Shown: positions 13,785 through 22,959, numbered from the stretch's first letter. The stretch: DNA of 27,093 bases from Bacillota bacterium (GCA_023410675.1 JAEYPM010000059.1:1-27093), one strand, 5' to 3'. Notes: a model not told the origin generated them from the letters alone. Made by a program: numbers and translations.

Positions 13785-15272
13785 ATGGAAAACACGGTAT
13801 TTTCAAACCATATTCGAAGAGTAAACAAAGTACTTTGTATTGTACTATGGGTTGTTGCTCTATTGGATATAGCAACGAGGCTGTCACAAAATAAAGCGAT
13901 AGACTTTTCTGTAATAGTACTTGTTATATGTGCAACAGTTGCAAGTGTATTGTTTTTATTAAAGAAGAATGGTTTGCTCATAGCAAGATTTATATGTTAT
14001 GGCTATTTAGCAAACAATATAATCAGTTTTTATATATACAATAATGACAATAACCTTTTGCTCTATGGACTTTTGATTAATGCTTGTTTTGCTATGATTT
14101 ATTTAGATAAAAAGTTTTTTAGAACCTTTGGATTAATCCTAAATATCATTTATATACTTCCAATCCTGTATTTCTCAGATAAATGGGGACCTGCATTTAT
14201 GACTGCACTCATCGTTGTAGATAAATGTATGATCATTCTATATTTGGCAAGCATGTGGGGTACAGAGCTTATCATTTCCGCTGAAGAAAAAGAGAAAAAA
14301 ATAGAAGCGGCACTCAATGTAACGCGAAATATAATGCAAGCAATTGGAGAAAACAGTACAAGTTTGCATCAAAGTATAGAAGCAAGTGAAAACCACCTAT
14401 CTCATATTAATCGTGGTAGTGAGCAGCTAGTAGCTACTATGCAGGAAACAACAAATAGTATTGTTGAGCAGGCATCAAGTATTAATAGGATTTACTCTAT
14501 GATTAGTGATTCAGAACAGCGTATGGGTGATACGGTTTCTATTACTAAAAAAATGCTCTCAGTTTCTGATAAGACCAGCAAGGTTGTAAAAGAGGGAGCT
14601 AGTAATATTGATGAGATGGATAGGCAGATGAAAATCATTAATCGTGCAGTAAATCAGTCTCTTTCAACAGTTTCAGAGCTTGAACAAAATATTGAAGAGA
14701 TCAATAAATTTTTGGAAGGCATCACGGGTATTGCAAGACAGACTAACTTACTAGCACTTAATGCTGCAATTGAAGCGGCTAGGGCTGGCGAACAAGGAAG
14801 AGGGTTTGCGATAGTAGCAGATGAAATTCGAAAACTTGCAGAGCAAAGTTCTGAAATAGTCAGTCTGATTAACAAAATTATTAACTCGATTAAGCAAAAA
14901 ACAACAGAAGCATTTTTAGATGTAAAAGAAGGAACTATTGCTATGCAAGAAGGTGAAGAAATAGTTCATAAGGTAAACAATAGCTTTACCAATATACAAA
15001 GTTCTTTCAAAGAAATAGATGATTGTATAGAAGAAGAACTTAAAATAGTAAATGATACAAGTGCTATGTTTAAGACTGTAGCAGATGAGTCTCAAAGTAT
15101 ATCTGCTATTTCTGAGCAGCATTCAGCATCAGTTGAACAAATGCTTGCTACACTTACTAATCAGAACGAAGAGATTGCCAATATATTTAATCTTATAAAG
15201 GAAATTAGAGTAGCAAGTGGTAATCTAGAAGATACAGCAAATGCGGCTAATTCAACAAATACATCAAAATAG
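13785..15272 (+). CDS. Methyl-accepting chemotaxis protein with multi-pass membrane sensor
   Basis: The product is 495 residues with AGGGGGT before the ATG. Residues about 15-165 hold five or six membrane helices with very short loops, so there is no large outside sensor domain; the membrane part itself is probably the sensor. No HAMP domain is visible. A helical signalling domain fills about 175-495, with the highly conserved hairpin tip near 312-360 (RQTNLLALNAAIEAARAGE, GRGFAIVADEIRKLAEQS), which contacts CheA and CheW. It should pass an unknown signal to the flagellar or type IV pilus motor; no che genes lie here. It has its own terminator. Confidence 0.92.
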   Translation: MENTVFSNHIRRVNKVLCIVLWVVALLDIATRLSQNKAIDFSVIVLVICATVASVLFLLKKNGLLIARFICYGYLANNIISFYIYNNDNNLLLYGLLINACFAMIYLDKKFFRTFGLILNIIYILPILYFSDKWGPAFMTALIVVDKCMIILYLASMWGTELIISAEEKEKKIEAALNVTRNIMQAIGENSTSLHQSIEASENHLSHINRGSEQLVATMQETTNSIVEQASSINRIYSMISDSEQRMGDTVSITKKMLSVSDKTSKVVKEGASNIDEMDRQMKIINRAVNQSLSTVSELEQNIEEINKFLEGITGIARQTNLLALNAAIEAARAGEQGRGFAIVADEIRKLAEQSSEIVSLINKIINSIKQKTTEAFLDVKEGTIAMQEGEEIVHKVNNSFTNIQSSFKEIDDCIEEELKIVNDTSAMFKTVADESQSISAISEQHSASVEQMLATLTNQNEEIANIFNLIKEIRVASGNLEDTANAANSTNTSK

Positions 15273-15290
15273 CAGCCTTTATCCATAAAT

Positions 15291-15345
15291 AACATCCTTT
15301 GCACAGGAGTATAGTGTACTCATCCCAGTAAAGGATGTTTTTTTA
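15291..15345 (+). terminator. Rho-independent terminator after the chemoreceptor
   Basis: AACATCCTTT (15291-15300) pairs with AAAGGATGTT (15330-15339), followed by seven T. A small inner hairpin (GAGTA/TACTC) lies in the loop. Confidence 0.85.
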
Positions 15346-15760
15346 TATGTATAGCATTCAGATTTTGGAATTTAAGTTATAACCTGTTCATTCCTTCAAG
15401 GAATCAACATTTAAGGCGTTGAATAAGTGAAGAATTTGAGTTGTTTGTGCACATTAATATCAAAGTTATCAATTATTAATAAAAAAAGATTGAATGAGAA
15501 GCTATGATTGTATAATAATTATATACAACGACAATGGGGAAGGGATATTCAGTTGTATAAAAACTACACATAATAATAATTTCTATTTTATTATATATTT
15601 ATTATTTACAAAGTGGAGTTAACATATTACTATATATATATAGTAATGCTTTTTAATATATTTTTTCATTGCTATGCGGTTGATTTTTTACATAATGAAC
15701 AATTAATGAAACTACAAGAAAAGATTGTAATATGAATCACTAATTAAGGAGGAGTATAGC
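15346..15760. other. Long AT-rich intergenic region with a 22-bp palindrome
   Basis: No gene is visible in these 415 bp. A perfect 22-bp palindrome lies at 15626-15647 (ATTACTATATA and its reverse complement), followed by GCTTTTT; it could be a weak terminator or an operator. Around 15520-15535 there is a looser TTGTATA/TATACAA pairing. I could not pick out a convincing promoter for the next gene. Confidence 0.45.
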
Positions 15761-16732
15761 ATGTTAAAGTTATTTAAACGAAAAAGAGACATAGATGTAG
15801 ATGAGGCTGTAACTAAGGAACAAAGTGAAAGTCCAAGTGTAGATGTAACAGCAGATAATGCACCTTCTTTTTTAGAAGAAATTAAGTACATTTCTAAAGA
15901 AGTTGAAGAATTAGAATATGAAGAACAACAGATAACAGACCAGGTTTCAGATATTAGATCTTCTTTTGTAACAGTATTTTCAAGCATAAGAGGAATAGAA
16001 AACAATATACAGAATTTCAATAACAATTTTGGAAACCTAGCAGAAATGGTTAATGACATTAGTAAGCTCATCGATCAGTCTATGGAATCTGTGAATACAT
16101 CAGATGACAGAATGGATACACTAAAAAATAAGATTTCTCAGATTGAGGACAATATTAATAATGTTTCACAGTCTTTCCAACAGCTTCAAAAATCTTTTAA
16201 CAGTATTAATACTATGTCTAATGGTATTTCAAGTATTGCAAATCAAACAAATCTGTTAGCACTTAATGCATCTATTGAAGCAGCAAGAGCTGGCGATGCG
16301 GGTAGAGGATTTGCGGTAGTTGCAGAAGAAATTAGAAAACTTTCAGATTCTACTAAAGAATTAGTAAGAGGAATTGAAACTAAGATGACTGAGCTTAATA
16401 GTGGCGTAAAACAACTTAGTGATTCTCTTGAAGAATCCAAAGAAAATATTAATCAGAGTTTATCTCATGCTGAAGATACGAAGCTATCCTTTGTAACAGT
16501 GTTTAACCAATCAAATATTATTAAGAAAAAAACTTCAGATATTAATACAGCACTGAGCACATCAGATGCTGAGCTAGAAAAGATGAATCAAGACATTTCA
16601 AGTATTCTAACTGGTGCATCAGGAGCTGAAGATAAAATAGCACGAGTGGATGCGGACAGGAACAAGAAATTAAGTATTGTTACAGATATTGTTAATGTAT
16701 TAAATCAAATAATAAGCTCTATGTCACGATAA
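15761..16732 (+). CDS. Soluble methyl-accepting chemotaxis-type signalling protein
   Basis: The product is 323 residues, with AAGGAGGAG nine bases before the ATG. There is no signal peptide, membrane helix, HAMP or recognisable ligand domain. The first ~35 residues are basic, then acidic and disordered; the rest is one long coiled coil. The conserved hairpin tip lies near 155-205 (NQTNLLALNASIEAARAGD, GRGFAVVAEEIRKLS). It is short for a chemoreceptor and nearly symmetric about the tip. It should form a cytoplasmic receptor or an adaptor in a receptor array. It may sense an internal cue, or join arrays with the neighbouring membrane receptor; the latter is inference. Confidence 0.9.
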   Translation: MLKLFKRKRDIDVDEAVTKEQSESPSVDVTADNAPSFLEEIKYISKEVEELEYEEQQITDQVSDIRSSFVTVFSSIRGIENNIQNFNNNFGNLAEMVNDISKLIDQSMESVNTSDDRMDTLKNKISQIEDNINNVSQSFQQLQKSFNSINTMSNGISSIANQTNLLALNASIEAARAGDAGRGFAVVAEEIRKLSDSTKELVRGIETKMTELNSGVKQLSDSLEESKENINQSLSHAEDTKLSFVTVFNQSNIIKKKTSDINTALSTSDAELEKMNQDISSILTGASGAEDKIARVDADRNKKLSIVTDIVNVLNQIISSMSR

Positions 16733-16752
16733 TATAAAAGGGATTCATAAAT

Positions 16753-16793
16753 AAAAAGAAGATAATCTAACGAAAAAGATTATCTTCTTTTTT
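16753..16793. terminator. Bidirectional terminator between convergent genes
   Basis: AAAAAGAAGATAATCT (16753-16768) pairs with AGATTATCTTCTTTTT (16777-16792) around an eight-base loop. A and T tracts at the two ends serve both strands. It touches the stop codon of the minus-strand ATPase gene at 16792. Confidence 0.9.
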
Positions 16794-17487
16794 ATGCTTG
16801 ACCGGTGTCATACATATGGCTATCTGTAATAATACCTTGATCCATAGATACAATTCTATCTGCGACAAGCTTAGCAAATGCCATATCATGTGTAATAATC
16901 AGCATAGACATGCCCTTATTTTCACTTAGGTTTTTAATGAGCTTAGCAATATCTTGGGTTAAAGAAGGGTCCAGTGCAGAGGTGGGCTCATCAAAACACA
17001 TAAGTTTTGGATGCAGGGCTAAGGCTCTGCCTATAGCAACACGCTGCTTTTGACCACCAGATAATTCATAAGGATAAGCATCTTCCTTATCACTAAGACC
17101 TAAGAAGCCCAAGATTTCTTTAGCTTCTTTAATAGCGGTAGATTTATCTTGCTTTATGGCATGAATAGGAGCTTCAATTATGTTTTCTAAGATAGATTTA
17201 TGGGGGAAAAGATTGAAGCTTTGAAAAACAAGACCAATATCTTGTCGAATCTTTTTTAGCTCATTTCTATCAGCATAAGTACCATCTGAGCAAATAAGTT
17301 TACCATCTAATTCTATAGTCCCCTTTTCACATTTCTCAAGGAAGTTAACGCACCTAAGAAGCGTTGTTTTGCCACTGCCAGATGGACCAACAATGACTAA
17401 GATTTCTCCTTTGTTTATATGAAGAGAGACCCCCTTTAAGACTTCTTGATGGTTAAAACTTTTATGAAGGTTAGATATTTTTAACAT
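16792..17487 (-). CDS. Polar amino acid ABC transporter, ATP-binding protein
   Basis: The ATG at 17487 is chosen because AGGAGG lies six bases upstream; a longer reading from 17514 adds nine residues with no ribosome site. The product is 231 residues. It has Walker A GPSGSGKTT, the Q-loop in GLVFQSFNLFPH, the ABC signature LSGGQKQR, Walker B LMCFDEPTSALD and the switch histidine in ITHD. The FQSFNLFPH stretch and length are typical of the GlnQ/HisP group. It powers uptake through the permease encoded just upstream, binding it at the inner membrane face. It is the last gene of the three-gene importer unit. Confidence 0.93.
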   Translation of the reverse strand: MLKISNLHKSFNHQEVLKGVSLHINKGEILVIVGPSGSGKTTLLRCVNFLEKCEKGTIELDGKLICSDGTYADRNELKKIRQDIGLVFQSFNLFPHKSILENIIEAPIHAIKQDKSTAIKEAKEILGFLGLSDKEDAYPYELSGGQKQRVAIGRALALHPKLMCFDEPTSALDPSLTQDIAKLIKNLSENKGMSMLIITHDMAFAKLVADRIVSMDQGIITDSHMYDTGQA

Positions 17488-17497
17488 ATTAAGCCTC

Positions 17498-18160
17498 CTA
17501 ATGATAATAATCATATTTGTGTTCTATATAGGAAAGCACTTTAGATAGAGCCACAATAAGTAATAGATAGACCCCACCAACAATAATAAGAGGAACTAAA
17601 GAGGCATCTCTATTAGAAGCAATCTTTCCAATCTTTAAAAGCTCACTAAGACCAAGTACATAAACAAGAGAGGTATCTTTAACTAAAGTGATAATCTCAT
17701 TAGCAACAGGAGGAAGCACTCTTTTGAACGCTTGAGGAAGTATGATGCGGAAAAACGTCTTCTTGTGTGAAAGACCAAGTACAAAAGAAGCTTCATATTG
17801 CCCCTTATCAATAGAAGAAATTCCAGCCCTAAATATTTCCGCAAAGTAGGCACCATAGTTCAGCACAAAGGCAAGAAGGGCTGCAGGATATCTATCTAAA
17901 GTAATACCTATTGTAGGAAGACCAAAAAAGATAAAAATAATTTGGAGCAAAAGAGGTGTTCCCCTCATGATAGAAATATAGATACTAGTAACAGTCTTTA
18001 ATGGTTTTAGCTTAGATAGCCTACCAACAGCTGTAAGAATACCAAGAGGGATAGAAAGTACGAGCGTAAGCGAAAAAATCTGTAGTGTTACTATAAGTCC
18101 CTTGATGACTTGTGGCATTAGTGTAGTAGTATAGGCTATAAAATCAGTTATGTAATTCAA
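17498..18160 (-). CDS. Polar amino acid ABC transporter, permease
   Basis: The product is 220 residues, starting at a TTG (18160) with AAAGGAG eight bases upstream. It has the HEQRO permease build: about five membrane helices, a signature near TLQIFSLTLVLSIPLG, and the ATPase-contact loop EASFVLGLSHKKTFFRIILPQA, whose core residues are EA, G and ILPQA. SIMRGTPLLLQ is also typical. It forms the channel, probably as a homodimer, as no second permease is present. Its stop lies 10 bp before the ATPase start, so the two are translated together. Confidence 0.93.
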   Translation of the reverse strand: MNYITDFIAYTTTLMPQVIKGLIVTLQIFSLTLVLSIPLGILTAVGRLSKLKPLKTVTSIYISIMRGTPLLLQIIFIFFGLPTIGITLDRYPAALLAFVLNYGAYFAEIFRAGISSIDKGQYEASFVLGLSHKKTFFRIILPQAFKRVLPPVANEIITLVKDTSLVYVLGLSELLKIGKIASNRDASLVPLIIVGGVYLLLIVALSKVLSYIEHKYDYYH

Positions 18161-18199
18161 ACCTTACGCTCCTTTCTTTATCCCTCTATTTTTATACTG

Positions 18200-18273
18200 C
18201 TATTTAATAAAGTTCTATTTAATAAGTTGTATTTTAATAAGTTCTATTTACTAAGTTACTATGTAATAGGTCA
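18200..18273 (-). repeat. Five 14-15-bp imperfect tandem units between lipoprotein and permease genes
   Basis: Units begin at 18200, 18215, 18229, 18244 and 18259, of the form CTATTTAATAAGTT on the plus strand. The array ends at the base next to the stop codon of the binding protein (18274) and fills most of the gap to the permease. Confidence 0.75.
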
Positions 18274-19143
18274 CTAACGTATGATATCTTCAGCAAACCA
18301 TTTTTCAGAAATAGCCTTTAAGGTTCCATCTGCTTTTAACTCTTCATAAGCTTTGTTAAAGGCATCAACCATTTTTTGATCCTCTTTTCTCATACCGACA
18401 CCATATTCTTCACTGCCAAAGTCTTCAGAAAGAATATGGTATTTTTCTGCTCCTTTTAGTGAAATATAGTATCTTAAAAGAATTTCATCCGCTACAACAG
18501 CATCAATTCTTCCAGCTTCAAGATCCATCAATGCTTGGTTGTTATCTTCAAAAGTGATGGCTTCACCACCATTAAAGCTACTATATAGGTTCGCTTCCTT
18601 TTCCATAGCTGTTACAGCACTGGATTCGCTTTGTGCCCCGACTTTTTTATCGATCAAGTCAGACTTAGCGTTAATATCTGAAGAAGCTAAAGTAACAATG
18701 ATTTGCTTGTTGTTTAGGTAAGGTGTTGAAAAGGCTACCTTTTCTTTTCTTTCATCTGTAATAGTATAGCCATTCCAAATAAAATCAATATTCCCTGAAT
18801 TTAATTCAGATTCTTTCATTGACCAATCAATAGGTTGAAATTTAACGCTTTTGCCAAGTTTCTCCCCAAAGGCTTTCGCCATGTCTACATCGAAGCCAGT
18901 AAGCTCTCCCTTTTCATCTCTAAAGCCCATTGGAGCAAAAGAGTCATCAAGCCCTACAATCCAAGTATCTTTATCAAGCGTGCTGTTAATATCTTCATCA
19001 GCAGTACTGTTAGTTTCTTGAAGAACTGCATTGTTAGAAGTAGCATTGCTTGAGCAACCTGCTAAACTAAGTACCAATAAGCTTGCTAAAGCACAGCATA
19101 TTATATTTTTTCTTACCATTTTTTTAAGTGTTATTAATGACAT
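18274..19143 (-). CDS. Amino acid ABC transporter, substrate-binding lipoprotein
   Basis: The product is 289 residues. Its signal peptide ends in a lipobox, LAGC, with Cys30 as the lipid-bearing residue. The mature part is a periplasmic-binding-protein type 2 fold (SBP_bac_3 group): WIVGLDDSFAPMGFRDEKGE with GFDVDMAKA, then a FIWNGYTITDERKEKVAFS segment, GAQSESSAV, and a C-terminal DGTLKAISEKWF. The DERKEKVAFS and FDVD motifs are typical of cystine, glutamine or histidine binders; the exact ligand cannot be read from sequence. It captures the amino acid outside the membrane and delivers it to the permease. AGGAGG lies 11 bases before the ATG. It is the first gene of the importer unit. Confidence 0.93.
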   Translation of the reverse strand: MSLITLKKMVRKNIICCALASLLVLSLAGCSSNATSNNAVLQETNSTADEDINSTLDKDTWIVGLDDSFAPMGFRDEKGELTGFDVDMAKAFGEKLGKSVKFQPIDWSMKESELNSGNIDFIWNGYTITDERKEKVAFSTPYLNNKQIIVTLASSDINAKSDLIDKKVGAQSESSAVTAMEKEANLYSSFNGGEAITFEDNNQALMDLEAGRIDAVVADEILLRYYISLKGAEKYHILSEDFGSEEYGVGMRKEDQKMVDAFNKAYEELKADGTLKAISEKWFAEDIIR

Positions 19144-19370
19144 TTTCCTTTATGCCTCCTTGATTTTATTATACATTCTAGTGAAATAAAATTCTATAGA
19201 TGTATGGAATGATAGTGCATTCAGTACCTTACAAAAGTCAAATATTGTCGCACGTTGTCAAGTAATAGTTTAACTAATTAAAGTGATAAAGTCAACTGTT
19301 TTTACATAATATCGTATGGTGATTCGCTTTTTTTTAAGTTTAGAAGATAGCATATAAAAGAATAATGAGA

Positions 19371-19398
19371 TTGACATTTAATTGCATAAGTATATAAT
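19371..19398 (+). promoter_or_regulatory. Sigma-A type promoter of the methyltransferase gene
   Basis: A perfect TTGACA (19371-19376) and a perfect TATAAT (19393-19398) are 16 bp apart. They give a leader of about 45 bases before the ATG at 19450. The divergent gap 19144-19370 also holds a minus-strand TTGACA (19261-19256) but no convincing -10 box for it. Confidence 0.7.
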
Positions 19399-19449
19399 TG
19401 AATAAATATTTATAATGTTCTTAAATGAGGGTACAAAGAGGTAAAGAAG

Positions 19450-20136
19450 ATGAGAGATAATGTAACAGCACATAATGCATCTGAGTATGATATGAATATA
19501 ACAAAGACAATTCCTTTTTATGAGCAATTTCATGATGAAACCATACATTTATTGCAGCATTATAATCAGACTATAGAAAAGTGGCTAGATATTGGATGTG
19601 GCACAGGAACTTTAATAGAAAAAGTGATGCCATTGTTTAAAGATACAGAGTTTATACTATGTGATAGTTCAGATAAAATGCTAGAAGAAGCAAAGGTGAA
19701 ATTACAGAAATTAGATAAGCATTCACTAAGATATTTATCGCCTTGTATATCACAGAATATAGAGACCTATTTACATGAAAAAGTAAATGCTATTACAGCT
19801 ATTTGTGTCCATCATTATTTAAGTAAGGAAGATAGGTTTTTAGCCACTTCACAGTGCTATAATGTGTTAGATGAAGAAGGAATTTATGTTACTTTTGAAA
19901 ATATTAAGCCATCAAGCTTAGAGGGAATAGAGATAGCTCTTGAAAGATGGGGAGATTTTCAACTACGACAAGGTAAGGTCTATGAGGAAGTTGAAAAGCA
20001 TAAGGCACGGTTTGATAATGCCTATTATCCTATATCAATTGAGGAGCATATGGCACTTCTAAAAAAAGTTGGATTTAAAGTTTGTGAGGTGTTTTGGTGT
20101 TCTTATATGCAGGCTGGGTTTTATGCCATAAAATGA
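19450..20136 (+). CDS. SAM-dependent methyltransferase, class I
   Basis: The product is 228 residues. The nucleotide-binding signature is LDIGCGTGTL (about 46-55), followed by an acidic end of strand 2 (ILCDSSDKML), where Asp binds the ribose of SAM. A post-motif segment TAICVHHYLSKEDR follows at the position of motif II. The C-terminal part (ALLKKVGF, then a YMQAGFYAIK end) is typical of small-molecule methyltransferases of the UbiE/tam-like kind. The substrate is unknown. The MATE exporter gene begins about 65 bp downstream and may share its transcript, which could mean a linked modify-and-export function, but this is speculation. Confidence 0.85.
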   Translation: MRDNVTAHNASEYDMNITKTIPFYEQFHDETIHLLQHYNQTIEKWLDIGCGTGTLIEKVMPLFKDTEFILCDSSDKMLEEAKVKLQKLDKHSLRYLSPCISQNIETYLHEKVNAITAICVHHYLSKEDRFLATSQCYNVLDEEGIYVTFENIKPSSLEGIEIALERWGDFQLRQGKVYEEVEKHKARFDNAYYPISIEEHMALLKKVGFKVCEVFWCSYMQAGFYAIK

Positions 20137-20199
20137 GTGTAGAAAAACTACAAAATATGACATATACTTATAGTGAGAATTAACATAAATGGAGACAAG

Positions 20200-21594
20200 A
20201 TGATGCAGACAAAGACGAGACAGATTGATTTAACCAAAGGGCCTATTACAAAAAGGCTTATTCAACTTGCCCTACCTATTATGGGGGCATCCTTTACTCA
20301 GATGGCATACAACATGACAGATATGATATGGGTTGGGAAAATAGGAAGTAAAGCAGTAGCTGCTGTAGGCACAGCAGGTTTTTATCCTTGGCTTGCCATG
20401 GCTTTTATTATGATTTCAAAAATGGGAGCTGAGGTAAAAGTCGCTCAGAGCATTGGTCAAGATAATCTTAAAAAGACAAAAGAATACATCACACATTCAC
20501 TTCAAATTAATATGATCTTAGCTATTTTATATAGCATAGTTATGATCATTTGGTGTGATCCATTAATAAAATTTTTTGATATTACTGACCCAGCAGTTAT
20601 AAGCATGGCAAAACAATATTTATATGTATGTGCATTAGGGATGGTTTTCTATTTCATTAACCCTGTTTTATCCAGTATTTTTAACGCAGCAGGTGATAGT
20701 GTTACACCTTTTATAGTTAATGCTGTAGGACTCATTTTTAACATGGTGATGGATCCTATTTTAATATTAGGAATAGGTATTTTCCCTGCCTTGGGCGTAC
20801 TCGGTGCAGCCATAGCAACTGTACTTGCTCAGGCTATTGTGACAGTATGTTTTGTAGTTGTCATTATGTTAAATAAAAAGGAATATTTTAAAATAAAGCT
20901 ATGGGGAACAATGGACAAACAGATTACTAAAGAAATTATTAGGGTAGGGTTTCCAGCTGCTGTGCAAAGTGGACTTTTTACTTCTTTTTCTATGGTGCTT
21001 GGCAAGTTAGTCGCTGATTTTGGAGCGACAGCTATTGCTGTTCAGAAGGTAGGATCACAAATAGAAGCGATTTCATGGATGAGTGCAGGAGGTTTTGCAA
21101 GTGCCTTAGGAGCTTTTACAGGGCAAAATTATGGAGCCCATCAGTATAAGCGTATTTTCAAAGGATACAATATAACCATGACTTTGGCAATTGCACTTGG
21201 CATATTTTCTTCATTTCTTCTTATATTTTTTGGCACCCCTCTCTTTGCTATATTTATAGATGAGCCAGAAGCTATTATTGAAGGAACAAGTTACCTTAGA
21301 ATACTTGGTTATTCACAGCTGTTTATGTGCGTTGAGATTACTGTATCGGGAGTATTTAATGGAATTGGAAGGACACAAATTCCAGCATACATCAGTATTG
21401 TTTTTACAGGATTAAGAATTCCACTGGCTTATTTTTTGGCAGATCCAGCTTTATTAGGACTAGATGGCATTTGGTGGAGTATCACGCTTACAAGTATTGT
21501 TAAAGGCATTTTTTTGATAGGTATTTATATGCTCCTTAAAAAGACAAATAAATTATTTTTGAGTGAAAAAAATTTATTTTCTGTTAATATTTAG
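20200..21594 (+). CDS. MATE family multidrug/metabolite efflux transporter
   Basis: Two adjacent ATG codons at 20200 and 20203 follow GGAGA; the GTG at 20173 in the same frame lacks a ribosome site. The product is 464 residues, the normal MATE length, with twelve predicted membrane helices in two halves. Family marks include LPIMGASFTQMAYNMTDMIW with GKIGSKAVAAVGTAG in the first half, and FPAAVQSGLF and QNYGA in the second. MATE proteins export cationic compounds in exchange for sodium or protons. The specific substrate cannot be told. Confidence 0.93.
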   Translation: MMQTKTRQIDLTKGPITKRLIQLALPIMGASFTQMAYNMTDMIWVGKIGSKAVAAVGTAGFYPWLAMAFIMISKMGAEVKVAQSIGQDNLKKTKEYITHSLQINMILAILYSIVMIIWCDPLIKFFDITDPAVISMAKQYLYVCALGMVFYFINPVLSSIFNAAGDSVTPFIVNAVGLIFNMVMDPILILGIGIFPALGVLGAAIATVLAQAIVTVCFVVVIMLNKKEYFKIKLWGTMDKQITKEIIRVGFPAAVQSGLFTSFSMVLGKLVADFGATAIAVQKVGSQIEAISWMSAGGFASALGAFTGQNYGAHQYKRIFKGYNITMTLAIALGIFSSFLLIFFGTPLFAIFIDEPEAIIEGTSYLRILGYSQLFMCVEITVSGVFNGIGRTQIPAYISIVFTGLRIPLAYFLADPALLGLDGIWWSITLTSIVKGIFLIGIYMLLKKTNKLFLSEKNLFSVNI

Positions 21595-21720
21595 CCCTTT
21601 AGCTTGACTATTTATGACAATTGTAGGTATTATGTATATAGGATGCACATTCTCATATTAATAGATAAAGAAATTTTTGTATGATTTCTTTAATAGAAAA
21701 TGATCTAGGGGGGGAGCGTT

Positions 21721-22707
21721 GTGTTACAGAACATAATACTTATAATGACAGTATCATTTTTAGTTCTTGTTCTTATAATCTATTTCATTATTATCAGGCT
21801 AATCACAAAAAAAGTTTCGGTTAGCAATAAGGTAATACCCTATGATTTATTAAAGCTCAATCGGATAGACCGTGATTTTTTCGAGAGGGTATCAGCTTTG
21901 CTTAAAGATTTAGGCTTTGAGTGGGATAATGATTATAAGATAGAAGAAGATAGTACATATACAAAGAGTGATAAAAAGCTGTACATAAGACGTTTTATAC
22001 ATAAAAGCCTGGGGACCGCGGCATACATTTGCCACACATCGATCAAACAAAGTAATGGAAATCCTAAAAAGGCTACTTACGAAAAAAATGTTAAAATTGA
22101 GACTACGTTTATGAGCGGATTTGTTATTCGCTCTTGTATGAAGATAGAACCAGAGATTATGAATGTTCAAGATGAGATGAGAATAACGTGTACAAATTTT
22201 GGTAAGGTAGATGAGCTCATACAAGCACATATAGATGAAGTTAACAAAAAGGTAAAGAATGAGCCTATAAATTTTGATGTGGTTCGCACGCCAGCAGAAG
22301 CATATCTTAATAAGTCTTTAAGAGATATTTATATGGATCAAGTTAAGGCTGGCAGAATGAAGTTTAATACAAATATGGGATGGTATAAGCTGACCTATAG
22401 AGGGGCGATAAGAACGCTTCTAAAAACATGCCAATTTGTCCTTTTCCAAAAGTCTAAAATCAAAAGGCAAACTGCTACAGGTATTTCATATTACCCTATC
22501 AAAAAGATGAAGCCGCCACTACCACTTGTTATGTATAATATTAACTGCCTAGTATTTTTGCTTTTTGTGCTTGTGCATGCTCTGTTTATCTCTAAAGTCA
22601 TTAAGAGTGAATTATTATTAAGTGCCATGGAAATTACCTACGTAATAGCATTAGCATGCCTTGTAATTAGTGTTATTTATAAGTTAATTAATAGAAAAAT
22701 AGAATAA
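21721..22707 (+). CDS. Membrane protein of unknown function
   Basis: The product is 328 residues, starting at a GTG with GGGGGGGAG upstream. One membrane helix at about 4-27 is followed by a charged cytoplasmic-type region of about 230 residues (basic around KKLYIRRFIHKS) and two more helices near 272-292 and 302-321. The middle contains an ordered MGWYKLTYRGAIRTLLKTC stretch. I do not recognise a family. It lies 126 bp after the MATE gene and ends at a strong terminator. Confidence 0.7.
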   Translation: MLQNIILIMTVSFLVLVLIIYFIIIRLITKKVSVSNKVIPYDLLKLNRIDRDFFERVSALLKDLGFEWDNDYKIEEDSTYTKSDKKLYIRRFIHKSLGTAAYICHTSIKQSNGNPKKATYEKNVKIETTFMSGFVIRSCMKIEPEIMNVQDEMRITCTNFGKVDELIQAHIDEVNKKVKNEPINFDVVRTPAEAYLNKSLRDIYMDQVKAGRMKFNTNMGWYKLTYRGAIRTLLKTCQFVLFQKSKIKRQTATGISYYPIKKMKPPLPLVMYNINCLVFLLFVLVHALFISKVIKSELLLSAMEITYVIALACLVISVIYKLINRKIE

Positions 22708-22735
22708 TTAAATAGAATAATAAAGTTTTAATAGT

Positions 22736-22781
22736 AAAAGAAGTATCAAAAACTAATCCATGTTTTTGATACTTCTTTTTT
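22736..22781 (+). terminator. Rho-independent terminator after the 21721 gene
   Basis: AAAAGAAGTATCAAAAAC (22736-22753) pairs with GTTTTTGATACTTCTTTT (22762-22779) around an eight-base loop, with further T. Confidence 0.9.
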
Positions 22782-22929
22782 ATACAAAGCATTAAGTTTT
22801 TTATTTCTTAAGATAATGTAAGAAAGATATCAAGTTTTTTGTAAGAAGAATTTGTTACCATTAAGTATGAGCAAAATGTGAACTATAGAATCATAAGACT
22901 AAGCTAGTCAACTATACTATGGGAATTCG

Positions 22930-22959
22930 TTGTGGGAAGTAAAGGGGATGATATATAAT
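22930..22959 (+). promoter_or_regulatory. Possible promoter of the two-component operon
   Basis: TATAAT (22954-22959) is preceded at 18 bp by TTGTGG (22930-22935). The leader to the ATG at 23061 is about 95 bases and contains TTATAAG twice, at 22997 and 23009. The rest of the gap from 22782 holds no gene that I can see. Confidence 0.4.

Noticed and set aside
19233..19261. Minus-strand TTGACA as promoter of the ABC importer
   Set aside because: The -35 box is perfect but I could find no acceptable -10 box 16-18 bp away, so it is not called.
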